DNA of 49,598 nucleotides from an uncultured Clostridia bacterium (GTDB taxonomy: Bacteria; Bacillota; Clostridia; TANB77; CAG-508). The notes under the pieces were generated by a model. It ran no database searches and was not told the DNA's origin. It saw only the letters and a program-made list of their open reading frames with translations. Where the stretch lies: assembly GCA_944386645.1 (NCBI GenBank), contig CALXBW010000012.1:1-49598 (forward strand). Direction: 5' to 3'. Made by a program: the position numbers and the translations under genes. Of this stretch, positions 8,032 through 18,090 are shown piece after piece; position 1 is the stretch's first letter; the number at the start of each line of letters is the position of its first letter.

Positions 8032-9072
8032 CTATTGTATCTTTCCACCACCTAAAACAATTCCATCAAAATCATAAAAAACAATTGATTGTCCAGGCGT
8101 AATAGCCCTTTGAGGACTATTAAATACCACTTTTGCAGTATTTTTATCTTTATGTATTAACTTTGCATCTGCTTCTTTAGCAGAATATCTAATCTTAGCT
8201 TTTATTTTTTCTTCATTTATCGGTACTAACATGTTTATGTCTTTTACATATAATTCACTACTAAATATATATTCTTCCTCGCCAACTATAACTTCATTTC
8301 TGTTTAAATCTAATTTAACAACGTATAAAGGATTTTTATATGATATTCCTAAACCTTTCCTTTGACCTATTGTATAATTTATTATTCCTTTATGCTTTCC
8401 TAGGACTTCTCCATTTACATGAACTATATCTCCTTGTATATTTTTATTGATTCCTTGTTTTTTCAAAAATCCAACATAATCATTATCTGGTACAAAACAT
8501 ATTTCTTGGCTATCTGGTTTATTCGCTACATTTATATCATAATTTTTTGCTATTTGCCTTATTTCATCTTTTGTTTCAAAATTTCCAAGAGGAAATATTA
8601 TATGTGGTATTATTTCCTTTTTTACTCCATATAACACATAAGTTTGATCTTTTAATTTTGATTTAGACTTTTTTATTACATGTGTTTTATATCTATCACT
8701 ATATTCAATATTTGCATAATGCCCTGTTGCTATATATTCACAATCTAATTCTTTTGCTTTTTCGTAGAAATATCCAAATTTTAAATTTTTATTACATTCT
8801 ATACATGGATTTGGTGTTTTAGCACATTTATAGCAATTTATAAAATTATTGATAACATTTTCTCTAAAACAATCTGTAGCATCAAATAAATAATGTTTTA
8901 TTCCAAGTTTATTACAGACTTTTCTTGCATCTTCTTGTTCTTTTAATGTATTATCACTTTCCCACATCTTCATTGTTGCCCCAATTACTTCATATCCTTG
9001 TTCTTTAAGTAAAATTGCAGATACACTACTGTCAACACCTCCACTCATACCAAGTAAAACTCTTTTTTTCAT
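8032..9072 (-). CDS. mnmA: tRNA-specific 2-thiouridylase MnmA
   Basis: Uses ATP and a relayed sulfur to thiolate U34 of tRNA-Lys, -Glu and -Gln. The PP-loop SGGVDSS is near residue 10. The catalytic cysteine pair is in NPCIECN (near 98) and EICFVPD (near 190). The C-terminal barrel ends in GGGKI. A start at 9072 gives 346 residues; the frame also opens at 9084, but there the ATG sits inside the GAGG site that serves the 9072 start. The aspS stop is one base before it, so the two are translationally coupled. Confidence 0.97.
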   Translation of the reverse strand: MKKRVLLGMSGGVDSSVSAILLKEQGYEVIGATMKMWESDNTLKEQEDARKVCNKLGIKHYLFDATDCFRENVINNFINCYKCAKTPNPCIECNKNLKFGYFYEKAKELDCEYIATGHYANIEYSDRYKTHVIKKSKSKLKDQTYVLYGVKKEIIPHIIFPLGNFETKDEIRQIAKNYDINVANKPDSQEICFVPDNDYVGFLKKQGINKNIQGDIVHVNGEVLGKHKGIINYTIGQRKGLGISYKNPLYVVKLDLNRNEVIVGEEEYIFSSELYVKDINMLVPINEEKIKAKIRYSAKEADAKLIHKDKNTAKVVFNSPQRAITPGQSIVFYDFDGIVLGGGKIQ

Positions 9073-9073
9073 A

Positions 9074-10843
9074 TTATACCTCATTATCTTTTATATCTAT
9101 TTTTATATGTACGTCTTTTAATTGTTTTTCTGATACTTTTGAAGGTGCTCTCATAAGTAAATCTCTCGCTTTTTTATTTTTTGGAAAGGCTATAACATTT
9201 CTAATATTATCTTCATGTTCTATTAACATTATTATCCTATCTATTCCTGGAGCTGCTCCAGCATGTGGTGGTGCACCATACATAAATGCATTAAATAATG
9301 CTCCAAATCTTTTTTCTACATCTTCTCTTGAATATCCAGCTATTTCAAAAGCTTTCACCATTAATTCTGGATCATGATTTCTTACAGCACCTGATGCAAT
9401 TTCATATCCATTACATACCAAATCGTACTGATACGCATATATATCTAATGGATTCTTATTTTCTAATGATTCTAAACCTCCTTGTGGCATTGAAAAAGGA
9501 TTATGGCAAAAATCTATTGTACCTTCATCTGATAATTCATACATTGGAAAATCTACTATTAAACAAAATCTATAACAATTTTCTTCTAACAAATTTAGTC
9601 TTTTTCCTAACTCTATTCTTAAATTACCTGCTAATTTTTGTACTATTTCATTTTTATCTGCTATAAAAAATACAGCATCATTTTCTTTTATATTTAATTT
9701 ATCTGATAATTTTTGTTTTATCTCTTCTGTTATAAATTTTGCAATTGAGCCAGCAATATTTTTATTTTCATCAATTTTTATCCATGATAGACCTGCTGCA
9801 CCTAGTTCTTCTGTTGCGAACTTAACCATATTATCAAAGAATTTTCTTGAATTATTTGCTCCATTTTCTACTTTTATAGCTTTTACAATTTTCTCTTTAA
9901 ATCCATTAAACTCTATATTTTCTAATTGTTGTGTAACATCTTCTATAATTAATGGATTTCTTAAATCTGGTTTATCTGTTCCATACTTCTCTATAGATTC
10001 TTTGTATGGTATTCGTATAAAAGGTGTTTCATCAACTTTCCAATTTGAATGTTCTTTAAATATATTTGGTACTACTGTTTCTAATATCTCAAAAACATCT
10101 TCTTGTGTTGCAAATGACATTTCAAAATCTAATTGATAAAATTCCCCTGGTGATCTATCTGCTCTTGGATCTTCATCTCTAAAGCATGGAGCTATTTGAA
10201 AATACCTATTAAATCCAGAAATCATAAGTAATTGTTTAAATTGCTGTGGTGCTTGTGGAAGCGCATAAAATTCTCCTGGATGTAATCTACTAGGTACTAA
10301 AAAATCTCTAGCTCCCTCTGGTGATGAGTTTGCAAGTATTGGGGTCTGTATTTCAACAAAATTTAATTTTCTCATTTCTTCTCTTATTGTATGTAAAATT
10401 TCAGATCTTAATAAAATATTTTTATGAAGTTTTTCATTTCTTAAATCTAAAAATCTATATTCCAATCTTAAATCTTCTCTTGCTTCATTTTTATCTGAAT
10501 TTATTTCAAATGGTAATACATTTTTACATTTACCTAAAACTTCAATTTCTTCTACATCAATTTCAATTTCTCCTGTTGAAATTTTTGAATTTTTGCTAGC
10601 TCTTTCCACAACTTTTCCATATGCAGATATGGTACATTCTGTATTTATATCTTTAAATACTTCTGAAAACTTTTCTATATCTGATATAACAAGTTGTGTA
10701 ATTCCTGTTTCATCTCTTAAATCTATAAAAACCATTCCACCTAAGTTTCTAATTTTTTGTACCCAACCTGCAATTCTTACATATTTATTTTTATCTTTTA
10801 TAGTTAATTCTCCACAACTATTTGTTCTATACTTGTTCTTCAT
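9074..10843 (-). CDS. aspS: Aspartyl-tRNA synthetase
   Basis: Class II synthetase charging tRNA-Asp. The 589 residues comprise an N-terminal OB-fold anticodon domain (1-110), a catalytic core, and the bacterial GAD insertion (about 290-410). Motif 2 reads FRDEDPRADRSPGEFYQLD, and motif 3 lies in GAPPHAGAAPGIDR near 540. The RSPGEFYQLD wording and GAPPHAG (commonly GAPPHGG) resemble, from memory, the forms seen in some Alphaproteobacteria. Whether it is discriminating or also charges tRNA-Asn is not decided; no gatCAB is in the window. It overlaps scpB by 17 bases and is followed one base later by mnmA. Confidence 0.97.
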   Translation of the reverse strand: MKNKYRTNSCGELTIKDKNKYVRIAGWVQKIRNLGGMVFIDLRDETGITQLVISDIEKFSEVFKDINTECTISAYGKVVERASKNSKISTGEIEIDVEEIEVLGKCKNVLPFEINSDKNEAREDLRLEYRFLDLRNEKLHKNILLRSEILHTIREEMRKLNFVEIQTPILANSSPEGARDFLVPSRLHPGEFYALPQAPQQFKQLLMISGFNRYFQIAPCFRDEDPRADRSPGEFYQLDFEMSFATQEDVFEILETVVPNIFKEHSNWKVDETPFIRIPYKESIEKYGTDKPDLRNPLIIEDVTQQLENIEFNGFKEKIVKAIKVENGANNSRKFFDNMVKFATEELGAAGLSWIKIDENKNIAGSIAKFITEEIKQKLSDKLNIKENDAVFFIADKNEIVQKLAGNLRIELGKRLNLLEENCYRFCLIVDFPMYELSDEGTIDFCHNPFSMPQGGLESLENKNPLDIYAYQYDLVCNGYEIASGAVRNHDPELMVKAFEIAGYSREDVEKRFGALFNAFMYGAPPHAGAAPGIDRIIMLIEHEDNIRNVIAFPKNKKARDLLMRAPSKVSEKQLKDVHIKIDIKDNEV

Positions 10844-11399
10844 AATTCTCTCCTTGCATTTTTTCTTCTATTTCTAATTGCTCATCTTTTATATTTGGCA
10901 ATTCTGGTAATTCATCTAAAGATGAATATCCAAATAATTTTAAAAATTCATTTGTAACTTTATATGTCATAGGTTTACCTGGTACATCTGCTTTGCCAGC
11001 TTCTTGTATTAAACTATAATCTAATAATTTATATATAACTCCATCTGATGCAACTCCTCTTATAGAATCTATTTCTGCTCTTGTTATTCTTGGATTATAT
11101 GCAATTATAGATAATATTTCTACCATAGCATTTGATAATGTTGGTTTTTTTCTTTTATCTACTAATTTATATATATAATTATAATATTCTTTTTTTGTAC
11201 ACATTTGATATGTATTTTGTACCTTTATAATTTGTATTCCTCTATTTTTTTCTTCATATTCCAATCTCATTTGTTGTAATATTAATTCTGCCTCTTTTCT
11301 GTCCATATCTAGCACTTGAACTACTTCTTCAATTTTTACAGCTCTACCACTTGCAAATAACATTGCTTCTATTATAGCTTTTTGCTCTTTTATATCCAT
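10827..11399 (-). CDS. scpB: Segregation and condensation protein B
   Basis: Kleisin-associated subunit of the SMC-ScpA-ScpB condensin. Two winged-helix domains are expected: the first covers KAIIEAMLFASGRAV and following, the second NAMVEILSIIAYNPRITRAE near residue 90. The C-terminal tail is acidic. The start at 11399 (MDIKEQK) has AGGTG six bases upstream; an ATG at 11417 is possible but lacks a site. It overlaps the start of aspS by 17 bases. No scpA is in the window, although the two are often adjacent elsewhere. Confidence 0.93.
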   Translation of the reverse strand: MDIKEQKAIIEAMLFASGRAVKIEEVVQVLDMDRKEAELILQQMRLEYEEKNRGIQIIKVQNTYQMCTKKEYYNYIYKLVDKRKKPTLSNAMVEILSIIAYNPRITRAEIDSIRGVASDGVIYKLLDYSLIQEAGKADVPGKPMTYKVTNEFLKLFGYSSLDELPELPNIKDEQLEIEEKMQGENYEEQV

Positions 11400-11456
11400 T
11401 TTTCTCACCTTTAACATTTTATATTATTACACTTATTCCTTTATATGTCAACAATT

Positions 11457-11485
11457 TTGACAGTTTTGTTCTCATATGCTATACT
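11457..11485 (+). promoter_or_regulatory. Predicted promoter of the 63-aa gene
   Basis: TTGACA (11457-11462), 17 bases, TATACT (11480-11485). It points away from scpB and drives the small gene at 11553. Confidence 0.7.
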
Positions 11486-11552
11486 ATATCTAATTTTAGC
11501 ATATTATAGTATATTTTGTACTTTTTTATATATAAAAATTGGAGGTTTAAAA

Positions 11553-11744
11553 ATGTCAGAAAAAGAAGATAAATTAGAAATAATAGAAGGAGATGGTTCA
11601 GATATAAACATGTCACCTGTATCTAATTATATTATATCTATGCAACCTAAGCCTAAAAGCAAATCAAAAAAAGTTGTTATTCCAAATGCTTCAAAAAGCA
11701 AAAAAAAATTTAATAAAAGCATTAATAAAAACAACAAAGATTAA
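11553..11744 (+). CDS. Small basic-tailed protein of unknown function (63 aa)
   Basis: No family is recognised. The ATG at 11553 follows GGAGG by seven bases, so the longer frame from 11445 with a hydrophobic start is not used. The first 20 residues are acidic (MSEKEDKLEIIEGDGSD). The second half is lysine-rich (PKPKSKSKKV and SKSKKKFNKS), likely disordered and possibly nucleic-acid binding. It has a consensus promoter and a terminator and is a lone plus-strand gene between scpB and recG. Confidence 0.6.
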   Translation: MSEKEDKLEIIEGDGSDINMSPVSNYIISMQPKPKSKSKKVVIPNASKSKKKFNKSINKNNKD

Positions 11745-11779
11745 AATTTTTAAATTTAATAAATATAAAAATTATATGA

Positions 11780-11806
11780 AAAAACTAGGAAAAACTCCTA
11801 GTTTTT
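11780..11806. terminator. Rho-independent terminator (bidirectional)
   Basis: AAAAACTAGGA and TCCTAGTTTTT form an 11-bp stem with T-rich tails on both strands. It separates the 63-aa gene from the convergent recG. Confidence 0.8.
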
Positions 11807-11856
11807 ATACTTAATCATTATTATTTGAAAAGCATATTCTAATAATATCTAATTTA

Positions 11857-13905
11857 TTATAAATCAATTCTTTCTTTTAATTTACTATCAATTACTTTTT
11901 TAAATTTGATATTCTTTTCTAATTTTAATTCTGGATCTTCATTTAATATTTTTATAGCAATACTTTGAATGCTTTTAATCATTTCCATATCTTCATATAT
12001 GTTAGCAATTTTAAATTCTGGTAATCCATGTTGTCTAGTTCCAAAAAACTCTCCTGATCCTCTAAGTTCCAAATCTTTTTCTGAAATTACAAAACCATCA
12101 TTTGTATCTTGCATTATTTTCATTCTTTGTTTTATAACTTCTGAATTTCCTTGATACTTTAATATACAATATGATTTATATTCCCCTCTACCTACTCTTC
12201 CTCTTAATTGATGTAACTGTGCAAGTCCAAATCTTTCTGCATTTTCAACAACCATAATGCTTGCATTTGGTACATTCACACCGACTTCTATAACTGTTGT
12301 AGATATTAATATATCTATATCTCCTTTTTTGAATTTTTCCATTATTATATCTTTTTCTTTGGTTTTCATCTTTCCATGTAAATATTCTACTCTATATTCT
12401 CTAAAAATATCATTTTTATACTTTTCAGCAAGCTCCATTACAGATTTAGCATTTATTTCTTCACTCTCTTCAACAAGAGGACATACTACATATACTTGTC
12501 TACCTTCATTTATTTGTTTTTTTATAAAATTATTTACTCTATTTTCTAAACCTTTTGTTACTGCAAATGTATCAATTTTTTTTCTGTTTGGTGGCAGCTC
12601 ATCTATTATTGAAATATCCAAATCAGCATAAAGTATTAATGCTAATGTTCGAGGTATAGGTGTAGCTGTCATAACAATAGTGTCTGGATTTGTTCCTTTA
12701 GATATTATTTTCTCTCTTTGTTTTACTCCAAATCTATGTTGCTCATCTGTTACAACTAATCCTAATTTATTAAATATTACATTTTCTTCTAATAAAGCAT
12801 GTGTACCTATAATTATATCTATTTCTCCATTTTTTAATTTTTCCAATATTTCGTTTTTATTTTTTTTAGTTATAGAACTTATTAATAATTCACTTTTTAT
12901 ATTGTATTTAGAAAGTATTTTATTAAATTCTTCTAAATGTTGAGTTGCAAGTATTGCTGTTGGAGCCATTATTGCTACTTGCATACCACTTTTTACAGCT
13001 TTATATGATGCAATAATTGAAACAACAGTCTTTCCTGAACCCACATCACCTTGCAATAGTCTATTCATACATTTTTTACTTTCCATGTCTGAATCAATTT
13101 CTTCTAAAACTTTTAATTGCGCTTTTGTTAATTTATAAGGTAAATCATTTATAACATCCGACATTTTTATATTTTTATCAAATTGAATTCCATTTAATTC
13201 ATTATTATAACTTTTTTTCAATTTCATTAATAATAATTGCATTGTCATTATTTCTTCAAATGCTAAACGTTTCCTTGCAATGTTATATTCTGAAAAATTA
13301 TCAGGAAAATGAATTTTTTTTATTGCATATTCTAAATTGCATAAGTTATATTCTTTTAGAATATACTCTGGTAACGTTTCTTTTATTTGTCCTTTTATTT
13401 CTTCTATTGCATTTTCTACAATTAATCTTAAAACATTTTGAGTTAAATTATTTGTAGAAGGATATATTGGAACTATTTTCCCTGTATTTTTAGATATATT
13501 TATTTCTTCTATTATAGGTGTATTCATTTCTAATTTTCCAAATTTACTGTTTACTTTTCCATAAAATTTATATGTATTACCCTTTTTTATTTTATTTTTA
13601 ATATATTCTTGATTATACCAAGTTATTTCACAATTATTAGTTTTATCAGATACAATAACCTTATATATTGTAAGCCCTTTTCTAATTTTTCTCACAACAA
13701 CAGTTGTTATAACTTTAGCAATAACTAATATTTCTTCTCCATCATAAATATCACTTAATTTTTTAGTTTTACTTCTATCTTCATATATTCTTGGAAAATA
13801 ATTAATAATATCATTTAATGTATATATTCCTAATTTATTTAGAAGTTTAACTCTCGCAGGTCCAACTCCTTTTATATATTGAATATTTTTATTTAAATCT
13901 AACAT
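11857..13905 (-). CDS. recG: ATP-dependent DNA helicase RecG
   Basis: Reverses stalled replication forks and branch-migrates Holliday junctions. The 682-residue length is normal. The N-terminus has the helix-hairpin IKGVGPARVKLLNKLGI and an OB-fold wedge domain (about 55-140). The helicase core shows Walker A GDVGSGKT at 286-293, DEQH at 387-390, and the late motifs STTVIEVGV and QLHQLRGRVGRG. GGAG lies five bases before the ATG. It is a single minus-strand unit between two small plus-strand genes. Confidence 0.97.
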   Translation of the reverse strand: MLDLNKNIQYIKGVGPARVKLLNKLGIYTLNDIINYFPRIYEDRSKTKKLSDIYDGEEILVIAKVITTVVVRKIRKGLTIYKVIVSDKTNNCEITWYNQEYIKNKIKKGNTYKFYGKVNSKFGKLEMNTPIIEEINISKNTGKIVPIYPSTNNLTQNVLRLIVENAIEEIKGQIKETLPEYILKEYNLCNLEYAIKKIHFPDNFSEYNIARKRLAFEEIMTMQLLLMKLKKSYNNELNGIQFDKNIKMSDVINDLPYKLTKAQLKVLEEIDSDMESKKCMNRLLQGDVGSGKTVVSIIASYKAVKSGMQVAIMAPTAILATQHLEEFNKILSKYNIKSELLISSITKKNKNEILEKLKNGEIDIIIGTHALLEENVIFNKLGLVVTDEQHRFGVKQREKIISKGTNPDTIVMTATPIPRTLALILYADLDISIIDELPPNRKKIDTFAVTKGLENRVNNFIKKQINEGRQVYVVCPLVEESEEINAKSVMELAEKYKNDIFREYRVEYLHGKMKTKEKDIIMEKFKKGDIDILISTTVIEVGVNVPNASIMVVENAERFGLAQLHQLRGRVGRGEYKSYCILKYQGNSEVIKQRMKIMQDTNDGFVISEKDLELRGSGEFFGTRQHGLPEFKIANIYEDMEMIKSIQSIAIKILNEDPELKLEKNIKFKKVIDSKLKERIDL

Positions 13906-13920
13906 TATAACTCCTATATA

Positions 13921-13945
13921 ATAAAATACATTAGATTTTTCTTGC
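13921..13945. repeat. Fragment of dispersed repeat family 2
   Basis: ATAAAATACATTAGATTTTT followed by CTTGC matches the right end of the full copies at 25441 and 39271. Only about 25 bases are present. Confidence 0.5.
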
Positions 13946-14060
13946 TAAGCAAATTTAAATCTGAATAATCACATTATATACTTATATTTTTTTATAAGCA
14001 ATATCTTTTTTATGTAAAATATGATATAATATATTTATGTAAATTTAAGGAGGGTTTGTT

Positions 14061-14228
14061 ATGAAATATAACCTAACCGATTCAAATGATGTTGTAATAT
14101 TTAATGATTCTGATCAAGAAGAAATTCTTCATGAGAAAGAATTTCGGAGTATGTATCCTGAAATATTCTATAGGATTCAAAAAAAGAAACATCTAGAAAA
14201 GAAAGGTTTAAAATTTATTATTAAATAA
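14061..14228 (+). CDS. Small protein of unknown function (55 aa)
   Basis: No family is recognised. AAGGAGGG lies six bases before the ATG, and a TATAAT at 14025-14030 gives a plausible -10; the -35 is weak. The sequence opens MKYNLTDSND, has an acidic middle (DQEEILHEKEF) and a lysine-rich C-terminus (QKKKHLEKKG). A terminator follows at 14237-14269. It is cytosolic by appearance, with no signal or membrane segment. The strong ribosome site and terminator are the main reasons to accept it as real. Confidence 0.55.
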   Translation: MKYNLTDSNDVVIFNDSDQEEILHEKEFRSMYPEIFYRIQKKKHLEKKGLKFIIK

Positions 14229-14236
14229 TAAAACCC

Positions 14237-14269
14237 AAAAATGAGCTTTTAAAAAAAGCTCATTTTTTT
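14237..14269. terminator. Rho-independent terminator
   Basis: AAAAATGAGCTTTT pairs with AAAAGCTCATTTTTTT. It closes the 55-aa gene and, from the other side, the tRNA-Met transcript. Confidence 0.8.
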
Positions 14270-14331
14270 AATATATATTTTTAAAAAAAATCTTTATAAA
14301 TATTGCTTCTTCAATATTTATAAAGATACTT

Positions 14332-14408
14332 TGGTAGCGAAGGGGAGATTCGAACTCTCGACACCACGGGTATGAACCGTGTGCTCTAGCCAACTGAGCT
14401 ACTTCGCC
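14332..14408 (-). tRNA. tRNA-Met (CAT), elongator type
   Basis: The 77-nt cloverleaf has a GGCGAAG acceptor pairing with CTTCGCT, including a G1-U72 pair. The anticodon stem is CACGG/CCGTG with loop TTCATAC, and the T-loop GTTCGAATC and an encoded CCA are present. The G-U first pair and lack of C1-A72 rule out the initiator. The elongator form with this same G1-U72 pair is known in Bacillus subtilis. A tRNA-Ile2 with modified CAT is less likely but not excluded. Confidence 0.93.
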
Positions 14409-14424
14409 ATATGCGACACTTAGT

Positions 14425-14453
14425 ATTATACTGGGATTTAATTGTTTTGTCAA
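14425..14453 (-). promoter_or_regulatory. Predicted promoter of tRNA-Met
   Basis: Minus strand TTGACA (14453-14448), 17 bases, TATAAT (14430-14425): a perfect consensus promoter 17 bases before the tRNA. Confidence 0.85.
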
Positions 14454-14513
14454 TAAAAATTGTAAAATAAAATAATATTTATTTTATTTTACAATTTTCC
14501 AGAAGTATTTTAT

Positions 14514-14870
14514 CTACTCGCCTATTTCTCTGTCATACTTTTTATTTTTATATTTATTTTTCTCATTTATTACTATGGTTTTATTTTGTAATTTAATATC
14601 CCTTTTAATTCCAGAACTATTACTTTTTTTATCTGTTTTTTTATTCTTTATAATATAATCTTGACCTTCATCTAGCTTAGTAGATTTAATTACTTCCACT
14701 TTCCTCTTTAAGTCTTCATCACTCTCTTCATTTTCAAGAATATTTCCAAAAGTATTCTTGAAAAACTCCTTAATTGGACCTACTATCCTTTTATCTTTTT
14801 TCATCTTCTCTTCCATAAATTCTATATTAATATATTTATGAATACACCTCTTTCTTCTATTTTTTGCCAT
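14514..14870 (-). CDS. Hypothetical highly charged protein (up to 118 aa)
   Basis: No family is recognised. The product is rich in lysine, asparagine and glutamate, has no membrane segment and is probably disordered after residue 60. The start is uncertain: the ATG at 14870 has no ribosome site, while MEEKMKKDKR at 14816 is an internal alternative, also without a good site. It lies 50 bp beyond the rpoD stop, so it may be the last gene of the dnaG-rpoD transcript or a spurious frame. Confidence 0.4.
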   Translation of the reverse strand: MAKNRRKRCIHKYINIEFMEEKMKKDKRIVGPIKEFFKNTFGNILENEESDEDLKRKVEVIKSTKLDEGQDYIIKNKKTDKKSNSSGIKRDIKLQNKTIVINEKNKYKNKKYDREIGE

Positions 14871-14920
14871 CAGACAAATATTAGATATAGTTTACCATAA
14901 ATTTATTAAAAATGCAAGCT

Positions 14921-16036
14921 TTAACTCATGTAATCTTTTAATCTTTTACTTCTACTAGGATGTCTTAATTTTCTTAGAGCCTTTGCTTCTATTTGTCTTA
15001 TTCTTTCTCTTGTTACCATGAATTCTTTTCCAACTTCCTCCAATGTTCTTGCTTTTCCATCCTCTAATCCAAATCTTAATTTTAAAACTTTTGCTTCTCT
15101 TGGAGTCAATGTATTCATAACTTCTTCCAATTGCTCTTTTAAAAGTGTATATGCAGCTGAATCATGTGGTGCTGGAGAATCTTCATCTTGTATAAAATCT
15201 CCTAAATGGCTGTCATCTTCTTCTCCTATAGGTGTTTCTAGAGATACAGGGTCTTGTGCTATTTTTTGTATTTCCATTACCTTTTCAACTGGCATTTCTA
15301 ATTCTTTTGCCAATTCTTCAGGAGTAGGCTCTCTTCCCATTTGTTGTAATAGATGTCTTGATGTACGAATTAACTTATTTATTGTTTCAACCATATGAAC
15401 TGGTATTCTAATAGTCCTTGCTTGGTCTGCAATAGCTCTAGTAATAGCTTGTCTAATCCACCATGTAGCATATGTGCTGAATTTATATCCTTTTGTATAA
15501 TCAAATTTTTCTACTGCTTTTATTAATCCCATATTTCCTTCTTGAATTAAATCTAAGAATAACATTCCTCTTCCAACATACTTTTTAGCTATACTAACAA
15601 CCAATCTTAAATTTGATTCTGCAAGTTTTTGTTTTGCATCTTCATCTCCTTCTAATACCTTCTTAGCTAATTCTAATTCTTCATCGTATGACAATAATGG
15701 AATTTTTCCGATTTCCCTTAAATACATTCTTACAGGATCATCTATATTAGTATTTTCTACTATATTCTCATTTATTTCTTCTAAAGGTATGTCCTCAACT
15801 TCCTCTAAATCTTCTAAATCTGGTTCTTCTTCTATATCATCTTTTAATACATTTACACCATATTTTTCAAATGCATCAAATATTTTATCAATTTCCTTTG
15901 GGTTAACATCTACTAATTCATTCGCTAGTTCACCATATGTTATTTTTCCATTATCTTTTGCTTTTTTTATTATTTTATTTATTTTCTCCTCAGCAATCCC
16001 TTTATCATTGTCTTTTATCTCTTCTTTTTTTTCCAT
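14921..16036 (-). CDS. rpoD: Primary RNA polymerase sigma factor
   Basis: Housekeeping sigma-70 factor (SigA). Region 1.1 occupies about residues 1-70. Region 1.2 begins at [17 protein letters not shown]. Region 2.3-2.4 is [18 protein letters not shown], followed by region 3. Region 4.2 has the helix-turn-helix [20 protein letters not shown]. At 371 residues it is the compact form common in Bacillota. It starts 10 bp after the dnaG stop, keeping the classic dnaG-rpoD arrangement. It is the expected reader of the TTGACA/TATAAT promoters in this window. Confidence 0.98.
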   Translation of the reverse strand: MEKKEEIKDNDKGIAEEKINKIIKKAKDNGKITYGELANELVDVNPKEIDKIFDAFEKYGVNVLKDDIEEEPDLEDLEEVEDIPLEEINENIVENTNIDDPVRMYLREIGKIPLLSYDEELELAKKVLEGDEDAKQKLAESNLRLVVSIAKKYVGRGMLFLDLIQEGNMGLIKAVEKFDYTKGYKFSTYATWWIRQAITRAIADQARTIRIPVHMVETINKLIRTSRHLLQQMGREPTPEELAKELEMPVEKVMEIQKIAQDPVSLETPIGEEDDSHLGDFIQDEDSPAPHDSAAYTLLKEQLEEVMNTLTPREAKVLKLRFGLEDGKARTLEEVGKEFMVTRERIRQIEAKALRKLRHPSRSKRLKDYMS

Positions 16037-16046
16037 TTTATACCTC

Positions 16047-17837
16047 CTATTTTAGTTTAGATATTTTATTAATAACATCAATCAATTCATTTTCTAACTT
16101 TTTACTATCTTCACTGGATAAATTTCCACTGCTTATTTGTTTTAAAATTAAACTTTTTTTCTCTAATAACTTATATTTCTGAAAATTTAATACTATATCT
16201 TTAATACCTTTATTTATATCCGTAATTTCTAAATTTTCAGACATTATTCCTGTTATATAGTCTACATCTGATTGTTCAAATAAATTTAATAAGCTATTTA
16301 TATTAATATTTCCTTTTTCAAACTCTTCATACAGTTTTTTTATTATATTTTTGTTTTTTTCTACTTTTATATTCTCTTCTTCTATTACACTCTTTACTTC
16401 ACTATACGTTTCCTTTGGATAATTTATTAATAGCCATATTAACATTTTTTCTCTTTTTATATCGTTTTCTGAAATATTTTTATCTGATATTTTTGAATTT
16501 ATAATTTTGTAATTATTTTGTTTTATTTCTAATGTTTTTTGACCTTGTGAGTTTGAATACATTAATTTATTAATTTGAGAATATATAGCTTCTTTAGTTA
16601 TATTATATTCTTTTGAAATTTTATCTATATATATTTCTTGTTCCATTTTATTGTCTATATTAGAAATTATTTTAGCAATTTCTAATAAAAATTTTATCTT
16701 GTCACTAATGTTTTCTAAATTCATATTATTTTTTAATGTTTTTATTTTAAATTCAACTAGTGAAATTGCTTTATCAACTAATAAATTAAACCTTCCGCTT
16801 CCGTATTTTATAACATATTCGTCTGGATCTTTTGCTCCATCCATTTGTAATATTCTTATATCACAACCTAAATTATTAAGAATTTCTAATCCTCTCATTG
16901 TTGCATTTTGACCAGCTGAATCAGAATCATAACCTATTATAATCTTTTCTCCATATCTTCTAAGTAATCTACCTTGCGCTTCAGTTAATGCCGTGCCTAA
17001 AGATGCAACAGCATTATTGATTCCTCTTTGATGTAGAGATACACAATCCATATAGCCTTCTACTATAATAATATCTTTAACATTACTTTTCCTTGCTACA
17101 TTTAATCCATATAAATGTCTTCCCTTAGAATAAATTAAACCTTCTGGTGAATTAATATATTTAGGAAGAGAATCGTCTAGTACTCTACCTCCAAAAGCTA
17201 TTACTCTATTTTTTATATCTTGTATTGGAAATATTAATCTTTTTCTAAATCTATCTATAAATCTTCCATCTTGTGTTTTATTCACCAAATTAGATTTCAA
17301 TATTTCTTCATCATTAAACCCATATCCTTTTAAATATTTGTATAAGTCGTTACTTGCAGAAGAATACCCTATTAAGAAATTTTTTAAAGTATTATTATCT
17401 AATTTTCTTTTCTTTATATACTCCTGTGCTAATTTTGATTCTGGTTTATATAAATTTTCATGATAAAATTTAGCTGCCATTTCATTTATTTTATAAATTC
17501 TCGATTTTAATTCTATTATTTCATTACTTTCTTCATTGTCTAATTTAGGCAGTTGTATATTTCCTCTTTCTGCTAATGCCTGTAAAGTTTCTACAAAATT
17601 AATTCCTTCTATTTTACTTAAAAAATGTATTACATTACCTCCAACTCCACAACCAAAACAGTGAAATATTTGCTTATCTGGTGAAACAGAAAAAGAAGGT
17701 GATTTTTCTTTATGGAAAGGACACAATCCAAAAAAGTTTCTTCCACTTCTTTTTAATGTTACATATTGTGAAACAACATCGACTATATCATTTGCATTTC
17801 TAACTTCTTCTATTATTTCTTCACTATATCGTACCAT
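16047..17837 (-). CDS. dnaG: DNA primase
   Basis: Makes RNA primers at the fork and docks on the replicative helicase. The N-terminal zinc domain has C39, H42, C60 and C63. The catalytic TOPRIM domain shows E260 in IIIVEGYMD and DSDSAG at 304-309. The last ~170 residues form the helicase-binding region, poorly conserved and lysine-rich here. The 596-residue length is normal. A GAGG site precedes the start. It is upstream of and probably cotranscribed with rpoD. Confidence 0.97.
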   Translation of the reverse strand: MVRYSEEIIEEVRNANDIVDVVSQYVTLKRSGRNFFGLCPFHKEKSPSFSVSPDKQIFHCFGCGVGGNVIHFLSKIEGINFVETLQALAERGNIQLPKLDNEESNEIIELKSRIYKINEMAAKFYHENLYKPESKLAQEYIKKRKLDNNTLKNFLIGYSSASNDLYKYLKGYGFNDEEILKSNLVNKTQDGRFIDRFRKRLIFPIQDIKNRVIAFGGRVLDDSLPKYINSPEGLIYSKGRHLYGLNVARKSNVKDIIIVEGYMDCVSLHQRGINNAVASLGTALTEAQGRLLRRYGEKIIIGYDSDSAGQNATMRGLEILNNLGCDIRILQMDGAKDPDEYVIKYGSGRFNLLVDKAISLVEFKIKTLKNNMNLENISDKIKFLLEIAKIISNIDNKMEQEIYIDKISKEYNITKEAIYSQINKLMYSNSQGQKTLEIKQNNYKIINSKISDKNISENDIKREKMLIWLLINYPKETYSEVKSVIEEENIKVEKNKNIIKKLYEEFEKGNININSLLNLFEQSDVDYITGIMSENLEITDINKGIKDIVLNFQKYKLLEKKSLILKQISSGNLSSEDSKKLENELIDVINKISKLK

Positions 17838-17992
17838 AGTCTCAACCTCTTTTAATATTATTCGACAGTTTTTAATTAAATCCTTCTATTTTTTGTCTTT
17901 TGAGTCATATTTCATATTTATTTATAATTTTATTTTTAATAACCTACTAATTATTTTAATTTAACTCAAAACATTTTACAGTATATATCTAC

Positions 17993-18085
17993 AAATAAAG
18001 AGATATATAACATTTATTTTAAAAATTATATTTGTGGCATTTTTTAATGACTTCAAATTCTAAATGTTTATATATCTCTTTATTT
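17993..18085. repeat. Long AT-rich inverted repeat downstream of tmk
   Basis: AAATAAAGAGATATATA and the following ACATTTA (17993-18016) pair with 18061-18085, with one extra base. The 45-base loop holds no gene. It lies right after the minus-strand kinase gene and may be its terminator, but no clean T-run follows the stem. Confidence 0.5.
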
Positions 18086-18090
18086 TATAA

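Noticed and set aside
11445..11552. Hydrophobic N-terminal extension of the 63-aa gene
   Set aside because: The extension overlaps the promoter, while a strong GGAGG site serves the internal ATG at 11553.
14268..14453. Minus-strand frame reading GEVAQLARAHGSYPWCREFESPLR
   Set aside because: It is a translation of the tRNA-Met gene itself.
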